Source: Fabrea salina
Lineage: Eukaryota; Ciliophora; Heterotrichea; Heterotrichida; Fabreidae
Direction of reading: 5' to 3'
Assembly: GCA_022984795.1 (NCBI GenBank)
Contig: JALIHJ010000052.1
Coordinates: 62,001 to 126,000, forward strand
DNA: 64,000 nucleotides
A program made the translations under genes and the position numbers. Positions 24,869 to 34,200 of this stretch are shown piece after piece. Every line of letters starts with the position of its first letter. Positions within the stretch are counted from its first letter, which is position 1. The notes below the pieces were generated by a model that was given only the letters and a program-made list of their open reading frames with translations, made no database searches and was not told where the DNA came from.

Positions 24869-26086
24869 CTAACTGAAATTAATTGGGAGCGCGGGGACTA
24901 AGTTTTTCTTCAATTGAAGTAGCTTTTGGGTAGTAGTTCTTTCTTGTTCCAGTAAGTACTCAATTTCTCTGTCTAGTTCGCAGAGTCTTATTTTGCACTT
25001 GCTCAAATGTTCACTAGACATCTCTGAGTAAGTTTGCTCAGTTTGCACAACTTGGTAAAAAACCTCAGGTTGTTCTGAAGAAGGCTTTTTGCGTTTCTTG
25101 TACTTTTTTTTAGGGATGCTGGGATCCTCAAATGAACTAAACACACAAAACTCACTAAACTGCTTTTCTTGTTCACTAAGAACTGCTGTTTTTATTTGAA
25201 GCCACTTCCAAGACTCAAACTTAACTTCGTCGAAGTTAGAGTAACCGTGACTCATTTCTACTTGGCCTTGCATCGAACACCCTTCGTGTGTCTCTCCTCT
25301 AAACACCCACTTACAGTCCAAGAAGCCTATGTTTATTATAACTAAAGGCTCTAAACACTCCCTGCAAACACACACTGAAGCTTCAGTGGTGTAGTCAAAG
25401 GTCTGGTTGATCCCTACGTATACATAGTCTTTGGATCTGTAAATAGTGCACTTGCTGTTTCTACACTTAGACTCAAAGTAAAAGCCAGGCTTAACTGGTT
25501 GACTTTGTGAAGTCTTTTTAAACTTAGACTCCTGAACCTCCCCGAAACTCATGTCCATGGGGTAAGTGTCTAAGTAACTTCTAATCTTGTTTTGTATGGT
25601 TTCTTTAACTCTCATTACGTTCCTAATAAAGTTAAGAAAGATCCTGCTTTTCTGTTCCTCATCAGAGTCTCCCAGTTCGGGTTCATAGGACTCCATCCAC
25701 ACTAAAAAAGTGTCTCTGAAAACCTTTTTACCCATTAATTTGTCAAGGAACTCGTAAGACATCGACTTGAAGCGTTCTTCTGACTTCACATTGTCAGGGT
25801 TGAGCTTGCGCATCCAGTTCCAGAACTTCTGCTCGTAAGGCAGTGCTACTTGTTTGCTGCGCCAAGTAAAGAAAATCCGAAGAAGTTTTTTACGTTGGTG
25901 TTCTTTTTCTTTAGGCTCTAACTTGTGGAGAAGGTCTTTCTCCAATAACCTCTTTTCGTGGGCTTGGGTTCTATTGCGTGGGCATGACCGGTAGTAGTGT
26001 CCCAGTCCTCCTTTGCCCTTCCCTTTAACTTGTGAGTACATTTCTAGGTCCATCGATAAGTTGCTTTGTGAACTTTGTTTTTCCAT
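24869..26086 (-). CDS. Hypothetical protein with Cys-rich fold and C-terminal coiled coil
   Basis: A 405-residue protein of unknown function. The first half is Lys/Arg/Trp-rich and helical (RKKLLRIFFTWRSKQV). Residues about 205-275 form a compact Cys-containing domain: ESKCRNSKCTIYRSKDYVYV, TFDYTTEASVCVCRECLEPL and GFLDCKWVFRGETHEGC. Four to six Cys could chelate zinc. Similar short domains, with a paired CxxC and an aromatic 'DCxW' strand, are common in protist genomes beside ubiquitin-like or RING proteins, but I cannot name the family. A Lys-rich linker leads to a C-terminal coiled coil (about 360-400). Confidence 0.55.
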   Translation of the reverse strand: MEKQSSQSNLSMDLEMYSQVKGKGKGGLGHYYRSCPRNRTQAHEKRLLEKDLLHKLEPKEKEHQRKKLLRIFFTWRSKQVALPYEQKFWNWMRKLNPDNVKSEERFKSMSYEFLDKLMGKKVFRDTFLVWMESYEPELGDSDEEQKSRIFLNFIRNVMRVKETIQNKIRSYLDTYPMDMSFGEVQESKFKKTSQSQPVKPGFYFESKCRNSKCTIYRSKDYVYVGINQTFDYTTEASVCVCRECLEPLVIINIGFLDCKWVFRGETHEGCSMQGQVEMSHGYSNFDEVKFESWKWLQIKTAVLSEQEKQFSEFCVFSSFEDPSIPKKKYKKRKKPSSEQPEVFYQVVQTEQTYSEMSSEHLSKCKIRLCELDREIEYLLEQERTTTQKLLQLKKNLVPALPINFS

Positions 26087-26108
26087 TTGAGTTTTTAAGT
26101 TTTAAACA

Positions 26109-26906
26109 TTAAGTTAACTTTACGCCTGAGTGAATTGCTACGACTCCGAAAGTCAAGTTTCTATGGTTAACGTATTCAAAACCCGCTTTGTGTATTAAGT
26201 CAGCAAACTCGTCTTGACTAGGAAACTTCTCAATGCTTTCTACTAGGTACTGGTAGCTGTCCTTGTCTCCGGCAACTAGTTGTCCTAGAGTTGGAATGTA
26301 GTAGTGTGAGTAAAGACTGTAAGCATTGTCAAGCCCTGGGTACTCAACTTTGCTGAACTCCAAGCACATAAACCTTCCGCCTTTCTTGAGCACTCGGTAA
26401 GCTTCTTTCAGAGCTTTCAGTCTGTCAGGCACATTTCTGATTCCAAAAGCAATAGTGTAGTAGTCGAAAGTAGCGTCTTCAAAAGGAAGTTCTTCAGCGT
26501 TGGCTTCCACCCAGTCCATTTCGTAGCCTTTTTCTAAAGCTCTTTGTTTGCCCACTTCAAGCATTTCAGAGTTGATGTCTGACACCGTGATTTTAAGTGA
26601 ATTGCGCAGTGTGGAGTAAGAAGGAACTTCTTTGCGGTACTTTTCAAGAACCCGGAAAGCAATATCCCCAGTGCCTCCAGCCACGTCTAGGAAGGCCAAA
26701 GGAGTGCTTGAGTCAAAAGTGCCCATGTCTGTTAAGAACTCGTCTTTCCACCACCTGTGGACTCCCATACTCATAAGGTCGTTCATCAAGTCATAGTTAT
26801 TAGCTACACTGCTGAACACTTGATTCACTAAGTTCTGTTTTTCAGCTATAGGAACTTCTTTGTTTCCAAAATCTGTTGTGCTGAACCTTCTGATAAGTCT
26901 CCGCAT
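26109..26906 (-). CDS. COQ5: COQ5 ubiquinone C-methyltransferase (UbiE family)
   Basis: A 265-residue class I SAM methyltransferase of ubiquinone synthesis (C-methylation of the demethoxy-benzoquinol ring). The SAM motif I is [16 protein letters not shown] (about residues 68-83). UbiE-specific blocks are [20 protein letters not shown], then [20 protein letters not shown] and [20 protein letters not shown]. The N-terminus [13 protein letters not shown] is a typical mitochondrial presequence. Start codon 10 bp from the divergent transporter gene. Confidence 0.96.
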   Translation of the reverse strand: MRRLIRRFSTTDFGNKEVPIAEKQNLVNQVFSSVANNYDLMNDLMSMGVHRWWKDEFLTDMGTFDSSTPLAFLDVAGGTGDIAFRVLEKYRKEVPSYSTLRNSLKITVSDINSEMLEVGKQRALEKGYEMDWVEANAEELPFEDATFDYYTIAFGIRNVPDRLKALKEAYRVLKKGGRFMCLEFSKVEYPGLDNAYSLYSHYYIPTLGQLVAGDKDSYQYLVESIEKFPSQDEFADLIHKAGFEYVNHRNLTFGVVAIHSGVKLT

Positions 26907-26916
26907 TTTATTGTAA
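26907..26916. promoter_or_regulatory. 10-bp divergent spacer (COQ5 / folate transporter)
   Basis: The sequence is TTATTGTAA, with one G, between the two ATG codons. Same situation as at 23407. Confidence 0.5.
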
Positions 26917-28263
26917 ATGGGTCCAAGGCACTTTAAGAACCTAAAAAACTGGTGGAATTACATGACCGCCACTTTTGGACTCAATACTCTTTTGGTGCTG
27001 TTTTTAGTGTACTGGGCACAAGGATTCAAACAGTTCGGAATACTTGCTGTGACCTTTTATTACAAAGAAACACTTAAATTATCAGCTTCCACCACACAAT
27101 TCATAAGGACTGTCACTTACATAGCTTGGTTCGTTAAGCCTTTCTATGGAATTCTAAGTGACAACATTCCAGTGTTTGGGTTCCATAGAAAGAGTTACTT
27201 GACCCTTTCTGGGATTGCAGGAGTGGTTTCCTCTTTTAGTTTGTTCTTCATTGAAGACCCAGTGTACTCGTGCTTAGCACTACTGGTCTCTGAGTTCTCT
27301 GGAGCAGTGTCAGACGTAGTAGCTGATGCAATCATGGTCCAGGAATCCCGCAAGGACCCTAAAGAGGGCTCAGAAAACCTACAAAGTTTTTGCTGGATGG
27401 TGCTAAGCTTAGGAGGACTCATTGGTGCACCTTTAGGAGGAGTAGCTTTGGACCACATTGCTCCTAAGTACATCTTGGGTTCTTTGTTTGTGTGTCCTTT
27501 GCTTCTGTTGTTTGCAGCTAATAGCTTGCGCGAAGAACCCTCTACTCCAAGCTTTTCAACTGTGCAAACGAAACTCAAAGACTTGTTTGGGGCTTTTAAA
27601 GAGCCCAGCATAGTCAAACCAATGAGTTTTATGTTTTTTGCCAGAGCGTGTTCGCCCTCGTACCCCGAACTCACAATATACTTTATGAAAGACGAACTTG
27701 GGTTTTCAGCTACCTTCATGTCTCTAATGGGACTTGTAGGGTATCTTTCTCTAGGAATAGGCAGCTTTATGTACAAAAAGTTCTTGAAAGGCTGGAGTTT
27801 TCCTAAGATACTAGGATGGGGTCAGGCACTTTTGGCGTTTGTAGGAGTGCTAGACTTGCTGCTTGTGACTAAAGCTTTTGAGCTCCTGAAGATTCCAGCT
27901 ACTTTGTTTGCTCTAGGAGGAGACTCTGTGTCTTCAGTGGTGAACTTTACCTTTAGCTCTATGCCATTCATGGTGTTGTCTGCAAAGCTCTGTCCAGAGG
28001 GGTGCGAAGCTACTTTGTTTGCTTTATTTTCTTCAGTGATAAACTTAAGTTTTGCTACTTCTATACTGTTAGGAGGAGTGTTAACTGAGTTGTTCCAAGT
28101 AGACACAAACAACTACGAGTACATATGGTTGCTTATGACTATAAGGATAGTAACAAGGTTTCTGCCCTTCTTCATGCTGGGCCTTTTGCCCAAACCTGAC
28201 AAAAAAGAAGAATACTTCATAGAATTCGAAGTCTTAGACGAGCCATTTAACAGTGTTACTTAA
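26917..28263 (+). CDS. Folate-biopterin transporter (FBT/BT1 family, MFS)
   Basis: A 448-residue protein with 11-12 predicted membrane spans and BT1 family signatures: [20 protein letters not shown] in the first span, [20 protein letters not shown], then KSYLTLSGI. Family members in protozoa, plants and cyanobacteria import folates, pterins or related compounds. The stop codon at 28261-28263 lies inside the last codons of the convergent giant gene. Confidence 0.9.
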   Translation: MGPRHFKNLKNWWNYMTATFGLNTLLVLFLVYWAQGFKQFGILAVTFYYKETLKLSASTTQFIRTVTYIAWFVKPFYGILSDNIPVFGFHRKSYLTLSGIAGVVSSFSLFFIEDPVYSCLALLVSEFSGAVSDVVADAIMVQESRKDPKEGSENLQSFCWMVLSLGGLIGAPLGGVALDHIAPKYILGSLFVCPLLLLFAANSLREEPSTPSFSTVQTKLKDLFGAFKEPSIVKPMSFMFFARACSPSYPELTIYFMKDELGFSATFMSLMGLVGYLSLGIGSFMYKKFLKGWSFPKILGWGQALLAFVGVLDLLLVTKAFELLKIPATLFALGGDSVSSVVNFTFSSMPFMVLSAKLCPEGCEATLFALFSSVINLSFATSILLGGVLTELFQVDTNNYEYIWLLMTIRIVTRFLPFFMLGLLPKPDKKEEYFIEFEVLDEPFNSVT

Positions 28264-31200
28264 GTTTTAAGCTTCTTTCAAGTTCGGAAATCCTTTTCTC
28301 GTACTTTCTGCGTTGCTGTGAAACTTCTTGTTTGAGTTGCTTAATGTAGTTTTCGTACTTTTGAGCAACGTCTGCAGTGCTTTTTTCTAACTCGCACCTT
28401 TCTTCAAGGAGCCTGTTGAAAACGTCCAGTACGTCTGTAGGGTCAACATCCTTGTTTTCAAGTATTCTTTCAATATACTCTAAAGTGCCTTCTGGATTCT
28501 CTTTTGCAGACACGAACTCGTTAAGTTCGTCCATGTCTAGGTTTAAAATGTCCATGCAGTCGGTGTAGTATTCCTTGTCCATTTGCCCTGAACTTCCTAA
28601 TTGGGACTTGAGTGACTCTACTTGGGAGGCCAGCTCTCTAAATATCCTTCTTGTGATTTGGTAGAGTGCTTGTAACTGGGACTCGCTTTTTTTAAGTTGT
28701 AGTTGGAGTCTTTCGTTCTTCTTGATTTCTTTTTCAAGCGAAGTGTAGGTTTCTGCTGAGTTGGTTTGGTTTTCTGCTTGTAGAGACTCAAGTTCCATCT
28801 CTGTGGTTTCTAGTTTAGCTTTAACTGCTTTGATTTGGGAGTCTTTTCTTTCAAGGTCAGTTTTAAGTTTTTTAACTTGTTCTTTTAGTTTTTCGTTTTG
28901 TTCAGTTTTGGTTTTTTGGTTTTCGAACTCAAAACTTAAGTTGTCTAGTTTGTTTTTGGTTTCTTTGATAATAGTGTCTTTTCTGACTAAGTCGTTTTTC
29001 ATAGTTTTAATGCGTTCAGCCATAAAGGTGTTATCCTCAGTAAGTTTTTTTTCGATGTCTTTGTACTGTTCAATAGAGTTTTTCATTTCAAAAATAGTTT
29101 TGTCTTTCCTAGTCATTTCGCTTTTCATCTTTTTCATTTTTTCAGAAATGTCTTTGGCTTGCTCGATCTCGTCTTGTAAAGCGTTGGCTTCAGTTTCTTG
29201 TTGGTCTTTAAGGGCTTTGTAGTTCTCTAAAAGTTCTCTTTTTCGGTTGAGTTCTTCGTTGGCTCTTTTAAGCGAGATTTCAAGTTCTTTGTTGGAGTTA
29301 AGTAAGTTGTTCCACTCGTCAGGAGAGTGCCACTTAGTTTTGACTCTGTTGACTTCTTCTGAGAGTTTCTGGATTTCGTAGCGGTGTCTTTTTTCGAGTT
29401 CTTGTATTTCTTTGCGGTTTGAAGTGCCTTTTTCTTTGATTTCTTCTTGAATGTTCATGTTGGTGTACAGTTCATCTCTGAACTTTTCAGCTTCTTCTTT
29501 AACAGTGTTGAGTTGGAACTCTAGGTTTTTAATGATTGCTTTGAGTTTGTAAACTTGGCTTTGGAGGATAACTACGTCTTCAGGTGCTTCAGTTTCAGCT
29601 GAGGGTTTAGACTTGGTTTTGGGCTTTTTGGTTCTGAGTTCGTTTTTAAGCGAGCGAATCAAAGCGTCTTTTTTGGAGATTTGGAGCATGTAATCAAAGC
29701 TTTCAGCAGACTTCTTAGGCCCTTTTCTAGTGCGCAGTTCTTGTAAGTACTGTTCTTTTAAGCTTGAAAGTTGGGTTTCGTATTTGTCAGTAGTTTTTTG
29801 GAACTGTTGGTAACTGTTGTGGACTTCTTTTTTCATCTCGTCAAGTTTCTCACAGTGTTTAGTTTCTAGTTCGGTTTTTTCGTCTTGGAGTTCTTTTACT
29901 CTAGTTTCGAGTTCTTTAATGGCGGCTTTGTTTTGTTTCTTGGCTTTTTCGAGGCCGTCTAGTTTAGGTTCGGCTTGTTCCCAGGCGTTTTCTAGTTCTT
30001 TGATTTGTCTGTAGAGTTCTTCTTTTTCGTTTTCTTTGTTTTCGAGTTCTTTTTTGAGTTCTTTTTCTCTGTTTTTGAGGGACTTTGCTTTGGCTAGTTC
30101 TTGGGTAAGTTTTTCTTTGAGTTGTGAGATTTGGGTTAAGTAGTAGGTTTCTAGTTCTTTTTTGTCTTTTTCAGCTTGTTTGACATACTCAGCGTAGTTC
30201 TCTGCGTTGTCAACTTTTTCTTGGAGTCTGTTGAGTAGGTTGTCTTTTTCTTGTTTTAAAGTCTCGTTTTGTTGCTGGACAGTGTAGGTTTTGTGTTCTT
30301 GTTTTTGAATTTGTTCTTTTAACTCAGTTTCTGCTTTTTTGAGTTCTTGGTACTTAGTTCCTTGTTGTTTTTGGAGTTTTATGAGTTCTTCTTCTGCTTT
30401 AAGGCGTTTTCTGACTTCTTCGTCTAGGGATACTATTTTTTGTCTGAGTTGTTCTTGGAGTTCGTAGATCTTTTTTTGTTTTTCTTGAATTTGAGTTTCT
30501 AAGTTTTGCTTTGCTAAGTTGAAGTCTTGGGTTTGTTCTGGAATCATTCTTTGAGGCGATCTTTCGTATTTTCTAGTATGGTGTTTGTGCTTGTGGGTTT
30601 TCTTTGAGGGTTCTTTTTGGGGTTCTTTTTGGAGTTCTTTTTGGAGTTCTTTGAGTTGCGATTGCAAGTGGGCTTTTTCTTTGTTGTGTTTTTGGGTTTC
30701 ATAGTCTAAGTCATCTTTCAAGGCAGTAACTCTGCGTTTGAGGTCTTGGTTTTCTTCATCGTAGCTTCCTTTTTTTCTGAGTTTTTCAAGTTCGTTTTTG
30801 AGTTCTTTGTTTTGGCGTTTTAAGTTGCTTACTTCAGAAACTTGTTTGGTTTTTTCCTCCTGCATGAGTGACACTTGTTTCTGTAACTCAGAAACGTGTT
30901 TATCCTTGGACACAAGGGTTTGTTCGTGTTGGTTTTTCCAGTCTTTCATTTTTTGTCCAGATTCTTTTTTGGAGTTGTAGAAGTAATTAAGTTCTTCTTG
31001 GAGTTCTTGGCACCTTTGGTCTAGGCTGTCGCATTCTTTCTGGACTTCTGAGTACTTGTAGTAGTTTTCTTCCAGCTGTTCTTCTAGTTTTTGTTTTTGC
31101 TTGATGTAGTGTTCTTTTTCTTGGATTTCTCTGTTAAGGTGTCTGTTGACTGACTCCAGTTCTTCTTGGAGTTCCTGTACTTGGTACCCATAGTCCATTT

Positions 31201-34200
31201 TGAGTTTTAGCATTTCTTCTTCAGTTTTGTTTTTCATTGTTTCTGCCAGTAAGGCCCTTTCCCTGTAGTTCTGTTCACTAGTGTCGCACCCCCTCATGTC
31301 TTGGAGGTCGCTTTTGATCAGTCCGCAGGTTTGCCGCAGCACTTCGATTTCGTCAGCTGTTTGCTTAGTGCGGTTGGCAAGTTCAATAGCAGCTCCTTTG
31401 TACTGCGCCGAAGAGGCCATGTTCCCTGAAACTTCTACTGATATTTGGTTAGTGAAGTCAACTAAGTTTTTAATAGTGTTGTGACTTAGAGAAAGTTGGG
31501 TTTCTAGGAGTTCTACGTACCAAAGTTGCCTGTCCTCTTCCCTAGAAGGTTTGTATGTGATCAAGTTCTGCATAGGCTCGCCTTTAGTAGCTTTGTAGAG
31601 TGACTGGGTCAAAGCCCTTATAACTATTCTTTGGGCGTTTTCTATGTTAGGGTAGTCTCCTTGCATCACACTTGAGCCCTTTTCTAAGTCTGTGAGTTGC
31701 TGAGTCAGGTAAATGATCCCTTCTACTAGTACAGGCAAGTCTTCTTCACTAGCTATTTCTTCTTCTTGCTGCCACAAACTAGACAAAGGCACGTACTGCC
31801 CCCAAGAGTTAGCTTCGCTTAGTCTAAGTTCAGCTACTTGCGCTTCGAGTTCTCTGACTCTTTTTTTCAAGAAGTACTCAGGTTCTTTGCTTTCGTCCAG
31901 GTAAAACTCTTCTGGGGGTTCTGGCAGGTTTTGGGACTCCATGTACCTTCTGAGGTTAACTAGCTTAGCTTCAAATAGCCTGGCTGTTTCGTCCTTTTTA
32001 ATGAGTTGTTCTCTGAGTTCTCCTTGGTTCTTGGCAGAAGCTCTGAGTTTCCTAGAGGCGTCTGACTCACCTAGTTTGGCAGCAATAAGTGCCCTTACTA
32101 GTCTTTGGGGTCCAATAGCTTGGGGTCTTTGAGGCTTTTCAAGGGTCAGTTTTGACTTAGTTTGTTTTTTGGGTTGTGGGGGTTCTAGTCCAAGGCCCGA
32201 CTTAAGTTCCATCACTACTTGTTTTTGGGCTTCGAGTTCTTCTTTGACTTTGTAGTGTTGTTGTGATAAGTTTTCGTACTTAGTTGAGTAGTCCACATTT
32301 GAGTCTCTCAAGTGCTGAAGTTCCTTGTTGAGTTCTTCAATGTGAAGTTTCAAGTTGTAGTTTTGGTTTTTAAAGTCTCCAGGGAACTCTCCGTCTTGGA
32401 ACTTTTCGTTCATTTGGTTGTACTCGTCTTGTAATTTTTCTTTGTGTTGTTTAAGTTCTAGTTGGCTTTGAGTTTTTAAGTTTTGGATTTCAACTCGGTG
32501 TTTTTCTTTCAACTCAGTGATTTGTTTTCTAAGTTCAACTTCTCTTTGGGTTTCTGGAGTAGGTTGTTCGTTTTTGAGTTTTTTCAAGCTGTTAAGTTCT
32601 CTTTTGAGTTCAGCTATTTTTAGTTGCAAAAAGTTGTTTTCTTCTTTTCTGACTTGGTTTGACTCTTTGAGTTTGAATATTTGGGCTTGTTTTTCGTCAA
32701 GTTCTTCTTTCATCTGGGAAGTTTCTACTACTTGTATGCTAACTTCAAGTTCTTTTTTTTCTAAGTCGTTTACTATTTGAGATAAGTTTTCGTTAGCCAT
32801 TTCTAGTGAGTTCTTGTCTTGAATTGCTCTGTTTAGTTGTGCTTGTAAGTAGTCAACTTGGATTTTGAGTGCGCAAATTTCTCTACTGAGTTCTAAGAAC
32901 TTGTTAGGGTCAGCTGTTTCTACTCCTATTTTCACAATAGTTGAGTCTACGTAAGCTTTAATTTCTTCGTCGCGTATTTTCATTTGACTAGACACTTCTT
33001 CTTCAGCTTTACTTTGTAAGAGTCTTTGGAGGCTTCTTGAGTTAGAATTGAGCATGGCAACTTTGCTTTCTAAAGCTTCTGCTTTGTTTTTGTACCTTTC
33101 GATGTCACACAGCAACTTTTGGTTTTGCTTTTCAGACTGCTGCAGTTGAGTGTTTCTGTCTTGGAGGTCTTGTTGGATTTGCTTGAGTTTGGAGTGGTAA
33201 ATTTCAGGGTTAGGCATGCTTAAGAATTGGTGTTTAGTTTGAAGTTCTCCTGAAAGCATTTGGACTTCGTCAAACAACCTTTCACAAACTTCTATAGTGC
33301 CTTCGTCTAAGTATCTAAAGTAAACCTCGCTTCTAATTAGGAACTCTAGTTCTTTGTTGCGGCTTTCGTACTTAAGTAGCGTTTGATCGCACTCACTTAT
33401 GATGCTCTGCATCTGGCCAATGACCTTTTTAAAGTACTCAGGGTCCTGAACTTTGTGTGAGATGTTAGAAAGTCCTATAGCTAGTTTGTTCACTGCCAAT
33501 ATTAAAGGCCTGTCACTTTCGGACTCCTGCAAAAGGTTTTCTTGTTCTTCGCGGACCTTAATAAGACTGTCTCGGAAGTCCTGGCGTTCTTTAGCAAGTA
33601 CTTGGGAGTGTCTTTTTTGGGATTGGTGGAGTTGTTCCATGTACGAGTGGATTTTTTCTTTGCTAGCCTTTTCTTCTTCTTTGAGTCTCGAAAGCTGAGC
33701 TTTGAGAGTAAATATGTCGTGGTTCTTGACTGAAACCTCTGCTTCAAGCTCTTTAGTGGACTTTTTGAGTTCTTCGATTTGCTGAGTTAAGTTGGCTTTT
33801 TCTTGTTTGTCTTGTTCAAACTTTTCTTTGAGTTTTTCGTTTTCGTTGCACTTGGACTCCTTGTCTTTCATAAGAGCTGAGATTTCATTATTTAGTTGGG
33901 AGATTTGTCTGTTTAGGTTCTGCTGGATAGTTTTGCTGTGACAAACCTTAGCTGACAGGTCCACAAGTCTTTGGTCTAGGTCAGGAGTGCCTTCAATAGT
34001 TTCCATAAGTATAGCTATTTGAGAAGTTCTTTCTTGTATAGAAGCTTCTTTTTCATTAAGTTCTGTTTTAAGTCTCTGGAGTTGTTTTTGGAGTTCAGCT
34101 TTTTCGTTGGCTTGTATGCTGTTATTTTGTTCTAGGTTGTTCATGAGCTCGGAGTTCTTGTGTTGCAAAGTAGTTACTTGGAAACTTAAAGAGTCTACTT

